Part shown: positions 11,599-24,000 of the stretch, one piece after another
Layout of the letters: every line of letters begins with the position of its first letter
Numbering within the stretch: position 1 is the first letter of the stretch
NCBI GenBank assembly: GCA_905178155.1
Contig: CAJINV010000014.1
Location: 840,116-904,115 of the forward strand
DNA length: 64,000 bases
Source: Amoebophrya sp. A120
Lineage: Eukaryota > Sar > Dinophyceae > Syndiniales > Amoebophryaceae
Reading direction: 5' to 3'
Notes under the pieces: generated by a model
Seen by the model: the letters and a program-made list of their open reading frames with translations, nothing else
Told to the model about the DNA's origin: nothing
The model's database searches: none
Made by a program: the position numbers and the translations under genes

Positions 11599-12745
11599 TT
11601 TGTAGCTGATGCGTCGTAGATTAATTATGCTCGGGGTGGTCGCTCCTACGATCTGGTTGTACTACAGCTGGTCATGAATATTTCTTGCGGGCTTGAATTT
11701 GTTGAGAGGCGGGTGAATGAAGATGATCTTGCCCGCATCTAGAGTGCTTTTGCTGCTGTTGCTTGCAAACAAGCTCTTCGTCTACTTCCGTGGTTGTGCT
11801 ATGAAGATAAAAAGCAGCCTTGTAATTTCGTACATGGGGAATAGGAAACGAACTGGTTGACTTACATGTTGCAATAATTGGACTCAAAATCATAAATACT
11901 TTGGAAAAACTCGAATCTCGCTGAGAAAGTAGGCACGATGAAGAAAATGAGAATCAAAGAGAATGAAAATCGAAATCACAAATCCATTTGCAGTAAGCAG
12001 TGCCAAAGACGAAAAAATCTGAATGATCCTTCGGTTCAGGATCCGTCTTCCTTCGGCGTGGTCCTCGTAATATATACGGGGACGACCAAAAATGTAGCGT
12101 ACTACACCAGCCAAATGGACCTCTGCATCTATTCCAATCATTTCGATCCAGACCAACGGCGCCAAAAAAAATACCAAAGCAAACACTGATAAATTAAATT
12201 CAAAAGTAGACTCCTTTTTCGCGGACACGAGAACATTGCAAGTTGTGCAGCCGCAAAGCCGCACGTGGTTTTCAAGGGACGACGCCAGCCCCACTCGGGC
12301 TTCCAAGGAACGCGGACAGAGTCCCTCCGAGTCCGACGTCCTGCACCCTCGTCGAGAAATTCTTATTCATTTTTGTACAAAGAGAATATTCATGTCGCTT
12401 TCGATTTGGTTAAGCAACAGGCTCATCACATCTCAATACTGTGGAATTGTCCTTGTCGTTTTGATGTCGCTCATTACAAAGTCGTACTCGGTTGTGTCGC
12501 CATAATTCTACTAATTTGTTTTGTTGATAAAAGTAAACTTGTTCCTTTTAGCTGTGAGTGGTGCTAGTATTTTCGTATAAAAACAAGAAGGGCCAGCTTC
12601 CATTGCGGGATTGTCATTTCACCTCTCCTCCGCAACCCCGCGCGGCGAACGAACCCCGGAATCGGCCATTTTTTTCCGACCCCAGAAAGCGCACCCGCTT
12701 GTCGCTAATTTCGATACTGTAGTGATGAAGAGAAGCGCTCGCCAC
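11599..12745. other. Intergenic region with one weak open frame
   Basis: Between the Gln-rich gene and LC8. It contains the weak membrane-protein frame listed separately (11890-12306) and a GC-rich patch at 12190-12340 open in more than one frame. Nothing else is supported. Confidence 0.4.
11890..12306 (-). CDS. Possible small membrane protein (weak)
   Basis: A 138-codon open frame with two hydrophobic stretches (LSVFALVFFLAPLVWIEMIG and IIQIFSSLALLTANGFVISI) around a charged loop. It has no ATG at its 5' end (the first codon is TTG), so an upstream exon would be needed. AT-rich DNA can yield hydrophobic frames by chance. Confidence 0.22.
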   Translation of the reverse strand: MEARVGLASSLENHVRLCGCTTCNVLVSAKKESTFEFNLSVFALVFFLAPLVWIEMIGIDAEVHLAGVVRYIFGRPRIYYEDHAEGRRILNRRIIQIFSSLALLTANGFVISIFILFDSHFLHRAYFLSEIRVFPKYL

Positions 12746-13306
12746 TTATCCGCTCTTGAAGAGCAGCACGGCCACCTGTTATTTTGAACATCAACATTTA
12801 GTTTCATGAAACTCTTTCAACAACATGCTTTGATTAAATCCTGTTCATGCATAGTTACCATGCATTGCAAACTGAATTCCAAATACCTGTCCCAGGTAGA
12901 AGTAGATGAAGTGCTTGGTCTCGTGGGTCACATAACTGCCGAAGTTGCGGCCGACGACGCAGTGCCAAGTCTGTTTTGTGTTTTTGTTTTTGACATAAAA
13001 ATGATTCCATAGCGGAAATGCACTACAAAAAGTAGAAGTACACCTACACACAAACAGTAGACCCCAGTAAAAATAAAATCAACATATCTTATCATATCCT
13101 CATCGAAAACCAAAGCGGCCAGCAGTATCCTTGATTGATAGTTGTACCGGGTTGTATTTTTTGTCGAACTCCTTCTTGATGAAGGCCGCGATGTCCTTCT
13201 CGATGTTGTACTTCTCCAAAGCCTGCATGGCGCAGTCGATGGCGTCCTGCTGCATATCCTCTGCCATGTCGGCATTCTTGATTACTGCTTTTCTGTCCGC
13301 CGACAT
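12746..13306 (-). CDS. DYNLL: Dynein light chain LC8
   Basis: A small homodimeric hub and dynein cargo-adaptor subunit. Three exons: 13148-13306, 12887-12970 and 12746-12775, giving about 90 residues, the normal LC8 length. Exon 1 reads [20 protein letters not shown] and ends [10 protein letters not shown]. Exon 2 has the family signature [20 protein letters not shown] followed by FIYFYLGQ. Exon 3 is VAVLLFKSG and stop. Both introns (12776-12886 and 12971-13147) are plain GT-AG with no TIR, in contrast to the introner-rich neighbours. The conserved beta-strand that binds KxTQT-type partners is intact. Identification is close to certain. Confidence 0.97.
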
Positions 13307-15311
13307 TTTTTTGGTGTTTTACTTTTTTGCCCCTAAACGCAGCTGCTGATCTGAATGACTAGACTGACACACCACGCTCTCTTCGTCCAACAACACGGCC
13401 TAAAGTTTTGTATTTATTTTGGAAAACGTTCAAAGCGGTGGACGACGCTATTTCAAGGAAAAAAGCGCTCCAGATGACAAACGCCCAATGTTTGAAGCTC
13501 GAGAAATTTATATTTCTAGGAAATGGAAACCCAGTCGTGCCTAGATAAAAATAAAAATCTGGTTACGACTGACGACTGGGGGTCCGGAGTTGTTTCATTG
13601 AAAGTTGTTGGGTTGTTAGAAACTGGGTTCTTACCATGAAACTATATTTTTGAGCATCGTGAACTAGCAAGCAAGTACATAGGCGTGGTCACTCATTCGG
13701 CTATTTGGCTTCCTCTAGGTAGGATGTGAATTGACTTGCGAAACTGCTATGCTTGCTCCTTGCCTCTCTGGGTGGGGGGGGCGAATCAAGATTTAAAGCA
13801 ATTCAGTATTTCGATCCATGAACAATGTGAAGCTCTATGGAAATGTAGAAGTTGTTCCCGTTTTCGTCTCTGCGTGCAGGCATCAGAAAAGGATCGGGTA
13901 TTCTGCTCATCACGTTCACGACATACTCATCAATAAAACGTTGAAATCAAAGACAAACAAATAACCCCCGGATCTTCTACAAGGAATTACTCGGCGTGTC
14001 TCGTAAAGAGGGCACAGGACGGGGACCAGAAGAACTACTACAAGCAGACGAGGCATCCACTGAAATACTCAGATATGACCCATTCCTAATGAATGTGGAT
14101 CCGAAACACTCTCAAAGGAACACTCGCCCTTGCGATTGCCATAGCCAAGGGATCGTGTTGCCTATGCCTTGTTGCTCTCTCACTCGGCTGAAGGAAATAA
14201 ATGCACATGATCGCGAGCCAACGAAACCACACGACCTAGGAACACCACTTCTTCGCTCAGCGTCGCCGCCAGGGATGCCCTGACTCCCGCGCTGTTCGTG
14301 CTGGCTAGTGAAAAATAAAATGCTTCACCGTCAAACCTAAGCTCGCGTTCCCCGGAGCCTGACTTGCCACCGAAATTTGCAATTTGTGCTAAAGAAGACA
14401 ATCTGCACGATGGCATCCGACACCACTAGATTCATGTAGTTGGTCGAATATTACGTACTTACTTCAAATTGGTCGCGACGGGCCAGGCTTCTTCCGTAGA
14501 GGTCCTCTTCGACCACACTTCTCAAGAAGTAAAAGTCCTACCTTGGCCTTGCCTTGCGACTGAGAAAATAGGTAGTATAGTAAGTAATATCGAATAGTTA
14601 GGGTTTTGGCTTGTTCTTCAGAAACAAAAAAAGCCGTTTGCTCAACTGAAACAGGAACCATGTATGATGATACTAGTTTGACTTTGGGCGAAAACAAAAA
14701 TAAAGGGCTACTTTTGATTGTGAAATGGAATTAAAGAGAAAAAACTAAAAAATGCTAAGGATAGAGGGGCACATTACTCCTTCAAAACCTATCCCGCGGA
14801 TTCGGAACCTACTCGTCGAGAGACAGACACTCATCCATCAGGCGGTTTCTCCCGAGGTTCTGCACCAACGGGATATGCAATTCGCCACGTGCTGGCTCTT
14901 CTTCGTGAGAAGCTACAGGCTATGTACTTGGTAAAGAGTGGCGCGATACTTGGTAAGGAGCGGTGTGCGCGTGGTGATGTATCGTCCGAGGAGAAATTAT
15001 TTAGTATCGTTTGAGACTTGTTGAGGGTAAGCGACGTCTTCTAGGCAATCGAGATATTCTCTTACGCGGAGAACATCTAAGTGTAACCACCGAAAAACTT
15101 TTATGTAAAATAAGCACAAGCGAATTAAAATCCTGCGGAACATGTAGAAGACAGAGATACATTTACAAATATTGCATACAGAAAGAAACAACTCCTGACT
15201 TGCGCAACTCTGTCTTTTAGTGGTGATACTCATACTGCTATTAGTCAAATAGAAATTGAAGGAAGCTGGAGCACCCACACTAGGATCATTGCAAAAAACG
15301 TATAAGGTTTA
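13307..15311. other. Intergenic, no gene supported
   Basis: About 2 kb of mostly AT-rich DNA. Short frames at 13996-14283 (plus) and 14180-14416 (minus) overlap in antisense and neither shows a domain, so I leave both out. Confidence 0.45.
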
Positions 15312-15734
15312 CTACAACGCGCAGTGCTCATAGGACCCGCAATTAATGTTGAGTTCATCCGATCCACAACCGCAACTAACCATCACATCAAATTTTCTTT
15401 CGTTTTCGTGACAGTGATCCGACAGAGAGATGCCTCCGCAATCGCTGGCAACACGCTTTTCCATTTTCTTCGCGCCCGGGCCATTGGCAATTTCTTTGCG
15501 CAGGCTTTGGAGCTCATTGATGTGCTTGTCTAAATCATCCAGGTCCTTGTACTTCATCTTCTCTTTCTTGTGCTTCTTCCCACCAGCGACGACGCGCTCA
15601 TGCTGCATGAACCCCGAGGGGGCGTATTCGCTTCCTTGCCAAAAATGCGTCGTCCGGCGTTGTTTCTCCTGCGCCGCGTAGACGCCCCCCCCCAGGGGAT
15701 GCACAGCGGCGACGAGGGTGACTTTTTTCATCAT
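15312..15734 (-). CDS. Small secreted Cys-rich protein, unknown
   Basis: Single exon of 140 codons with an ATG at 15734. The N-terminus MMKKVTLVAAVHPLGGGVYA resembles a signal peptide. A Lys-rich helix follows (KYKDLDDLDKHINELQSLRK). The last 45 residues hold six cysteines (DCGG, DHCHENE, SCGCG, INCGS, EHCAL), which suggests disulfides in a secreted product. No family recognised. In a parasite such a protein could be an effector, but that is speculation. Confidence 0.5.
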   Translation of the reverse strand: MMKKVTLVAAVHPLGGGVYAAQEKQRRTTHFWQGSEYAPSGFMQHERVVAGGKKHKKEKMKYKDLDDLDKHINELQSLRKEIANGPGAKKMEKRVASDCGGISLSDHCHENERKFDVMVSCGCGSDELNINCGSYEHCAL

Positions 15735-17412
15735 TTTCCACGCGGATGTTGGATTTGTCTCAACACACGAAACTACTTCGTTAACAAGTTTTAAGTAACT
15801 TTGTTTTTCCGCCGTTGCGAAACAGCTAAAAACGTTTTTCCTTTTCTCACCTCGGGTGAAAAAAAAGACGCGGGAACTGGACTACAATTGCAAGACTTGT
15901 TTATTATAGCAAGATCGATCGAGCATCCACCTTCACTTCGTGTACATGTTCCACCTGCTACTGTTAGTGTTAGTCTTAGTCTCTCTCCGCTGCATAAGAA
16001 CTAACCCGCAACGGCGAAGATGAGGGGGAGCAGAGCTAGAATACAGGTGAAAATAAAGTAGAATTATGGACGACTACTATGTATAGATTTTTTTGCATTG
16101 ACGTACGACAGGGTGATGATCCCCTCTGAATTCCAGCTTCGACGAAAAACTACGGAGATCAAGTGCTGTCGTGACACGCACGAAAAGCCGGGGATGCCCT
16201 TCTTCTATCGCATTTGCACGCACCTTTTTCATAGGATTAGGAGTATTACGACGTACTCAAGTATTTTATGTCGACCATGTGCCACGGAATAAAGCTAAAG
16301 ATAAAACCGCTAGTACGACGATGACGACAACGACCCGCGATGGACGACCTGATTTCTTTCGCACTACACTACACGACGAACTACTTCTCGTTGTGCCTAG
16401 TTGACGACTTGAGTATGCACGAGGACGAAGGCCATCACCCAAATCCAACTAACTGCACGAAGGACGTCGGCTTCACGCTTACGACTTCTACGGATCTGAT
16501 TTGCAAAAACACATACGAAAATCAGAACGAAGCTCGACGACGGATTGTACTTCACGAAATGATAGAAGAGAAATTGAGCATGATGGGAAAGTGGTCCTGT
16601 CAGTCACTCTGGAGGTACTGGTTGTACAATTATAGCACATTAGACGTAGAAAAACTACCGGCAGAACGAGCAAGAGCGACGCTCACGGTAGAAGCCGAGT
16701 GCTGCTGATGAACACAAACCCGAACGGAAAAACACGAAGCTACCGAGCACGACGCTTTCCGTCTGCCGCATCGCCTTTAGCACGACCACCCAAATTCTTC
16801 TATCTTTCCTCTCCAAAAAGGTTTTGATACAGGTTAAAAATATCGTTGACACAGAGACGATCTCAGCATCTCGCCCCATCGCCGGAGGACGTACTTAATA
16901 TGGAAACACCCCGGGTTCTCGCGCTCCGTGCCAACGATTCTTGCATTTTCCAGCATTTTCCTAAACAGGACTACAGTTCATTTCGTCTGCGATAACGGAT
17001 AACGTAACAGTAAGCACAAGTGGATAAAATTTGTAACACGTGAATATCTTAAAGGCTTCATTCTAGCGGAGTAGATGAAGTGGCCTTCTTTATTGCACAT
17101 TTGGTATAAGATAAGTGGAAGTTAGTAGCCCATTGGTTCATTTTTTCTGAAAACAAGGTTTCACCCCTCACAAGGAAAGTTCAAGATGTTCTTCTTCTTG
17201 CACATTGGTGGTATAAAAGATCGCGAAGGCACAACATCTACTGGATGTGCTCCACCTATGCAGTTCGTTGCCTCGTTCTGGTGGCCCCCGTGGCACTGCA
17301 CTGCAGTTTTGCATATATTCATTTTGACACGGATAATTCAAACGTGAGACGTACAACTATCATGAGTTGGAACTCAGAGAAAGTAGGGAAACCACACCTC
17401 TGGGTGAAAAAT
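15735..17412. other. Intergenic, no gene supported
   Basis: Low-GC, with many ACGA/CTAC-like words. A 122-codon plus-strand frame at 16340-16708 has no domain or codon pattern matching the real exons. No introner-type repeat seen. Confidence 0.45.
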
Positions 17413-19867
17413 TTAGTGCCACGGCACGGGTGGCCGGGTGTGTTTGCGCGCCAGATCCCGCCGGTCCGGGGCGGTCTTCAGCCACTGGTAGGTAAAATGC
17501 TTCGGGTTGCTGTCTGTGCCCAGCTTCGACTGCCTGTAGGGGTACTTCTGCACAATGTAGCTGTGTCGCTTGTCGCGATTCCGCTTCTCGGCCTCAGTGC
17601 GCTTCCGACCTGAAGGATTTGCATTTTTTCCCAGGTGGATCATGAATAATTCACAGGGTGCGATTTATTATATCGTTTGTTTCGCGATAATCAACATCGC
17701 ATCACACTGGGGATGAACAAAAGCTCAAAGACATGAGAGTGAGCGCAGTAGATGGTAGAAAATGCAACTTAACCAACCTACCTGGCTCCTCCGCAAAGGG
17801 ACTGGCTGGCCTCAGAAGGGGATGTGCCAGCGCTGGTTCGGAAGCGAACGGCAGTTCCGGAAATTCTTCTTTCATTTCCTTTGCGGTGTTCTGTAGACTT
17901 GGATTCTGCAGGGCAAACCCGGGAAATCGCTGTCTCTCCTTGTGAGTTACCTACATTTCATTTGTGTATAAAAACTCGCACAAATCCATCGCCGTTCGTG
18001 CCTGGATTTTTGATTTTGAGGGCCCTCGGTCAAGATCCACGAGAGCACGGCCACGCATATATTTTGATCGGTGATTGAACCTCCTCTGCAACTGAAAAAA
18101 CGAAGAAGTGGACTCGAGGTAGTACTTAGACAAAACAAAACAAAAACAAGCCGCGCCTAATTATACCCTAGAGCTGAAAAACAGCATTTTTGCTTCCTGG
18201 GTGAGTTTACACTTTTCGCATCCGTGCATTGCCCACCACCATGCCACGTTGCTGGGATGCTGGTCGCAGAAAGAACCTAAGTATTTGGGCGAAGCAGCAT
18301 GACAAAGACAAAGTGGATCCGTTTCCAACCATCAAAGATAAAATCTAAATTTTCCTCGCCATGATGCATGAAAACTTATCTCATACTTTCTTACCTTGAA
18401 ACACGTTTTCTGGTTTTCCATTCTCCAGTGCTCCTTGGACCAGCGTTGCGGCTTGGTGTATGGAAGAACCGAGAAGCGGCCATCATGTTGCAGTAGGTTT
18501 TGGCGCAGGACAGATCTTTGCTATATATCATGCTCAGCGCACATCGCTCATGCGCGAGGCCGTGATTATGCCATGCAGAAACAAAAGTTTGTCATGCGCA
18601 ACATGCGCTTACAGGTATGCAATATGACGTTGATTTATCACTTTCCTATCCCATGATCTTCTGCTGAAACTCTTCAGGTTCTTCTCCGATTTCGATTCTG
18701 TCAGAATTTCGGATTTGTGATCAAAATCATGCGGAAACAGAAACAAAGTTATGGGAAGCAAGATGACATCAGAGTTATTGCAATTTCTGATGCAGATGCA
18801 ACAAGTCAGCAACAGAAATATGTATACGTCCCTTGTATTGCTTCTTGTAGCGCCACGGCGCTGTCTTTTCCCAGTGTGTGAACGCATCGGTTGTTATCAT
18901 GAGGAAAAATGCCCCCTCCCCATATCGAAAAGAAGTTTCTGATGCTGGATTTCCATACACAAATCAGATTTGTCTTGCAGTAGAGGAATGCAGGCATATG
19001 CCAAGCCTCAGCCGCGAGGTTTTGACGTAGGCGCCTAGCATGACAAACGCGCATGCTCTGAGCCAAACAGCATCACAAACCGCCTGAAAAATGCGGAACG
19101 CTTTCTGGACTTGCCTTCTTGCATGACAGACAGGATTTGAGGTCACAAATGCGCATCACAAATTTTCAGACGGATACGTTTTCGATATGGGGAGGGGGAT
19201 TTTTCCTTTTGATAGTTGTTTGTTCGCGGAGCCTTGGAAGCGTCCGCCCGGACGGCAAGGTCGCACTAGCACGGAGCAAGTATCCAGTTGTAGTTCAAAA
19301 GTTGTTGTAGTGCCATTGTTGTATCTCTACAACGTACACATTTCTGTATGACTCAAGTACACTTGTTGTTCCCACAAGGGTTTCAGCATGGCGAAGCCGT
19401 CAACTTTCTTCGATCGTTATCGCACTTTTTTTACTACATTTGGACTTTCTCATACATCGACGCATGGTTGTGCGATTATAGTACAGAAGAAGTACTACAT
19501 ACAGGAACTTTTGCAATGCATACTTCAACTCCCTGGTCAAACCCGTCGAGATCTTCTTGAAAAAGCTCCTTCCAATATGAAAGTGCACAACTCCCCCTCC
19601 CCCTCATTTGTTGTATTGCATGAACAGCAATACAAGCATCAGCAAGATTACCGGTTTTGCATGACAAATTTGGGCAGGATTGTAGTGCTATTTGGGCTGC
19701 TAGAACTTGTCATGCAAACATTGCCAAGAGCCACGGCGTAAATTAGGCATTTTGCATGACAAATGAGGGGGAGGGGGAGTTGTGCACTTTCATATCCAAT
19801 CCTCTGGCGGCCTGGACTTTGACGTCGGAAGGATCCGGGTACCCTCAAAGTCCGGCTCCTCCGACAT
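17413..19867 (-). CDS. Multi-exon protein of unknown function, possibly mitochondrial
   Basis: Start ATG at 19867 (MSEEPDFEGTRILPTSKSRP), stop near 17413. Exons by frame continuity: 19795-19867, 19533-19575 or so, about 19330-19420, about 19215-19262, 18822-18894, about 18655-18702, 18400-18520, about 18192-18280, 17789-17945 and 17413-17614. A 75-nt GT-TAG intron at about 19262-19338 joins SHTE to IATLPSGRTL. Introners H1 and C1 interrupt it. Recognisable pieces are TDAFTHWEKTAPWRYKKQYK, PYTKPQRWSKEHWRMENQK, a segment with spaced Cys/His and three tryptophans (CDQHPSNVAWWWAMHGCEKC), and a basic Pro/Arg C-terminus. The basic Trp-rich composition resembles mitochondrial complex or ribosome accessory subunits, but I cannot name a family. 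Confidence 0.6.
18895..19214. mobile_element. Introner, family C (C1)
   Basis: Starts TATCATGAGGAAAAATGCCC and ends in the inverse GGGGGATTTTTCCTTTTGATA. Perfect TSD GTTGT at 18890-18894 and 19215-19219. Its left half matches the reverse complement of the right half of C2 (28227-28547). Confidence 0.93.
19576..19794. mobile_element. Introner, family H (H1)
   Basis: Starts TATGAAAGTGCACAACTCCC and ends in its near-perfect inverse (more than 30 bp). TSD TCCAA at 19571-19575 and 19795-19799. Removal gives RPPEDW-KELFQED in frame. Confidence 0.93.
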
Positions 19868-21068
19868 TTTATTTGCGTTTATTTCTTTCTCGGTTGTTGT
19901 ACAGTGGTGCTATCGGTTCTCTTCAGAATCAGACCTAAACATACTTATCGTTGTCTCGTCCCGTAGCTAGTACGCGTACAAATCAGTGTTGGTTTCGTGA
20001 AACCGAAACGACAAGAAGATGCGAGAAATAAATATTCTTGCAGCTCCACGACCGTGCTGTAGGTGTCGTATACCGGCCGTTTCCGCAACCAAAAGATAGC
20101 GACAAAGTAAAACCGTGTTCGAAGATCGGTCGAAACTAGTCCAGCGAGAAAACTTTTTCGTCCGAAAAAATTCTGCACGAACGTAGTTGTAAAATGTCTA
20201 CAACTTGTGTCTGTCTCTAGTACAAGCCCTGCGGCGAGCTCTCTCACCCCATGAACTCTCTCATCCCATGGTATCTATGTACACAGTGTCACGATAAGAA
20301 TTCTACTCCGTAGTCTCTCACGGTAGGCTGCGTTGTACTTCGATATTGCAAAAATTCTTCGAGATGACGATGCCGAGATAGAACCGCCGAGGCCGACGAA
20401 GCGAAAACAAAGAAGATAAAATGCGACAAACCGCTTCGGATCAACGAACGGAAGCGGTGGCTGCCTGTCAGTCACTTTTCTGCCCCATGTTGTGGCTCGT
20501 CAAGCAAGCGCAGGGAGGGCAAAATGGGTGCCCAGCCCGGAGCAAATGAAACTTCTAATAGGATACAAATACATACAGGGTTATGTTGTAGATTTTTCTT
20601 CGTCTCTTTTTCTTTTGGTACATGAGAAATTTCTAAATCAACAAGCGCAAAGGATGTTCGTGTTTCTGCTCTTTCATTCGACCACACTTTCGCTACTTCT
20701 TCGGCATTTTCCTCGTGACGTCAAATCTCAATGGATTTAATTGCGACTTGAAATACAACCGTGGTGAGATGTTGATCATGCTTCAGATTCTCGAATTTGA
20801 GGAGTAAGTAGGTACCCTAGCACCGCCGTGCTGTTGGTCCTCATCCCCATGCTAGTACAAATCGGGTTCTTGTATGGACGACGGTGTCGTTTACTCTTAC
20901 TCAGAAGTGAGTGTATAGCTTTAGCTTTTCATTTTGGAATATTAAACTGGCTCCGCTTCTAACCGACGTCGAGTCGAGTGATTTAGATTTTTATTCTAGA
21001 GTGGCGAAAAATTCCAAGTCTGACACAAGCTGAGTCTCATGCTGTGTCCGCATCACAGATATTCCTTC
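19868..21068. other. Intergenic, no gene supported
   Basis: 1.2 kb between the unknown gene and the 3' end of the acyl-CoA synthetase. Only short antisense frames, no repeats recognised. Confidence 0.45.
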
Positions 21069-24000
21069 CTACTCCCCGTACATTTCGTCGATCAGCTTGC
21101 GGTAGTTGTCCTAGAGAAAAAAGCAGACAGGGCATATTCGTAATGCAAAAACAAATACACAGAAAAACCTGTCATGGACGGCCCCATAGCATGCCGTTTT
21201 CTAGGATCTGCTCATTTTTTTGTGTGTTTATTTTTGCATTACAAATGTGACCTGCCTGCTTTTTTCTGTGTGATAGTACTTGTCCATCACAAACGACCGC
21301 TTCAGCCTCCTATCCCGTGCAAAAGTAGTGTCGCAAAATCAAAGTACCCAATCTTCGTCATGAAGACAAACAAAGCTCCCTTTCAACACTCGTACCAGCA
21401 AACTAAAGCTCCTTCAACTTGTCATGCATACTTGCTCCCCCTGATCGATGGTGTCAGTATTCGTTAAACTGCCTGGTACATGACCTCTCTCACACTACTT
21501 TCGCACTGCGTATTTCATTGTCGGTGTCAACTCTTCGCCGGCAACGGAAAAGTCGCAGGGTAGGATTTTGAACTTCTGGATTTTGCACGCGTTGGACGGG
21601 TATGCATCGCAACCAGGTCTCTGGGTCTGGTCGTTCAATCATGCAAAGTTTTTGGTTTGTGATGCTTGTCCAGCAACGCTGCAGTAGTGCATGGTGTGAA
21701 CCAACGGCAATTCGTAATAGTCACGACTCCTTTGATGTAAGCCTAGTATGCAACAATGCGACTGCAGGAGCTCCTCCTGCGGAATAGTACGCGCGAAGGA
21801 CGTGGACATGATAAATTCATCTTCCACGACCACGGGTAGCTTGGAAGAAGCGTCACAACCCTTCCCGACCCAGTCCCAGACGAACCAATTCTCATGCATA
21901 ACGGCACGACGGAGCTTTCCTGGTTCACCGCCTTCAGGGCCGATTCCAGGTACTTCTGCACGGCCGGATCTTTCTGCGCCCCGGAGATCGTTTTCGCGCT
22001 CGAATTCAGCAGGTTTACGCAATCCGGGGTGAGTTGGTCCGTACCAGGCTGTTATGAATTGAAAATACGTCGGGGTCTAGAAATTCAAATGCAAATCTGT
22101 GTTGCAGGAGCTGATACCGATAATAAATCCGATACTTGCATTGCGGAGGGACCCCTCGCATGGCATAGAAACAGCGTTAGAAGTTTAGCGAGGCTTTTTG
22201 CAAATTCATGACAAAGAACTCCCATCGTCCACCACAACAAAAAAAGATACCTTAGTGAACTGTAAAACTTCAAATTTCGCATTACAAATCCAGACCCAGA
22301 AATATCAGCATATTTGCCATGCATAGCTCCAGGCCTGTTGCGCCGACCGCTTTCAGGCTGATCAGGCACGTGTTGTATTTCTTCTTGTCGCCGACCATCA
22401 TTACATTGCTGATCGCGGGAAAATATGCATTGCAAAAGCATCGCACTCGTATAAATGCATTACAAATTAACTCAGCATGAGAAATAAAATTTGTAATGCG
22501 AGCGGTGTTGCCGTGAGAAAGAGATTTGTAATGCATGACTGCAATTACTACGAGTGCGATACTTTTGCACAGGATAGAAAATTCGTCTGAAGCCAGTTCT
22601 CGATCGGCACGGGCGCGATGTTCTCCCCCCCGCGTGTATCGTGCGGAAAAAAGAACGTCCTTCACGCGAAATAATTTTTGCGATGTAAAGCTCGAATGTG
22701 TAAGCGGCCTGGTCCAGAAATGCAAATGCTCTTGCAACTTAAATACACTTACACCGCTGCCCCTGGCTCTGATCAGCTACTTAGTTACTTTCTTAGGATA
22801 GAGGCTCCGTATCGACAGATGCAAGCATACAACCTACTAAGCTCTACCAGGATCATTTACTCTTCTCATGCACAACGAACAAACGTGACACTCCGTCATC
22901 TGTGTATAGTAATAGCGTTGACAGCTTGTTGCCACGACGTCGGGACGTTTTTACCACGCTGGATACGCCGTGATGATTAGCTCCTTATACCGCCCGGTGA
23001 TACGAAGCATGTTCGACGCGGAGACGCAAGCCTGATAGTAAAACAATTTTTGTGACACAATATTTACTCGCAGACAACAACCATTGAACCTAGTCCAAGA
23101 CTGTGTTCTCTACTTCCGTGCGTATGCAGGAGGAGGAGCCAGTATGTACTTAGTCACCCTTGTGCGCACCGCAGCGCTGGAAAATGTTCAAACATGTTTC
23201 AGATGTAAAAGCACTAGTCGTTTGGGTTTCATCGGTTTGGATTATTACTTTGCAGCTAAGTATATCCTGAGTAAAAACGTACCCACACCAGAGTCAGGAT
23301 GGGGATTTTGCAGCACAAACCTAGGAGCTTTGTGAGTCACGCATGACAAGTTGCGCTATGCAGTGTAGTGCAGGTTAGCAAGTGCAGCCGCATCACAGAT
23401 TCATCTGCTCATCCTGTTTACAGCATCACAAATTCCAAAACACGACTGGAAATGGCTCTCATGGGGATGCGCATTACAAGTCTTCCTGTCTTTGCAAATC
23501 AGCATTACAACTCTGGTGTGGGTACGTTTTTACTCAGGATAAAGTAAGTTAGTACCTTATCACCACTCCTGACCCAGCCCTCGTCGTCGATTGCCTCCGC
23601 GGTTTTCTTTTGCAGCTCCGCTAGATGTGTGATGTGGAAAAATTGTAGAGACCGTCGGTCCTCAATAGGGTTGACGTAGTACACATCAATGCAAAGTGCA
23701 CTACAACCTCGGATGAAAACGAGAACGAATGTTGAGCTCAAGCATTCCAAGCATTATTCTTGCCATCTTCGGAGGTTGTTGTCCTTCAAGCCGCTTTGAG
23801 AAATGCAAAAATCTTTACTAACTATGCAGACTACAACGTCCCGACGGTGCTCCGAAGGAGAAAAACAGAAGAAAGACTTCCGCCGTGCATAACGTGCTGG
23901 GCGCCAAACCCGGGGTTTGCCAAATACCCCATCATCACGTTTCTGCCGCGGTAGCACAGTTCGCCCTGCTCTTTCTCCGTGGGCTGGAACACGTTGATGG

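Noticed and set aside
13996-14416. Two overlapping frames of 78-95 codons
   Set aside because: Opposite strands, no domain, no splice or introner evidence. Probably chance.
16340-16708. Plus-strand 122-codon frame
   Set aside because: Lies in low-complexity ACGA/CTAC-rich DNA, no domain, strand opposite to all other genes.
19388-19741. Plus-strand 117-codon frame MAKPSTFFDRYRTFFTTFG
   Set aside because: Overlaps introner H1 and the antisense of real exons of the minus-strand gene.
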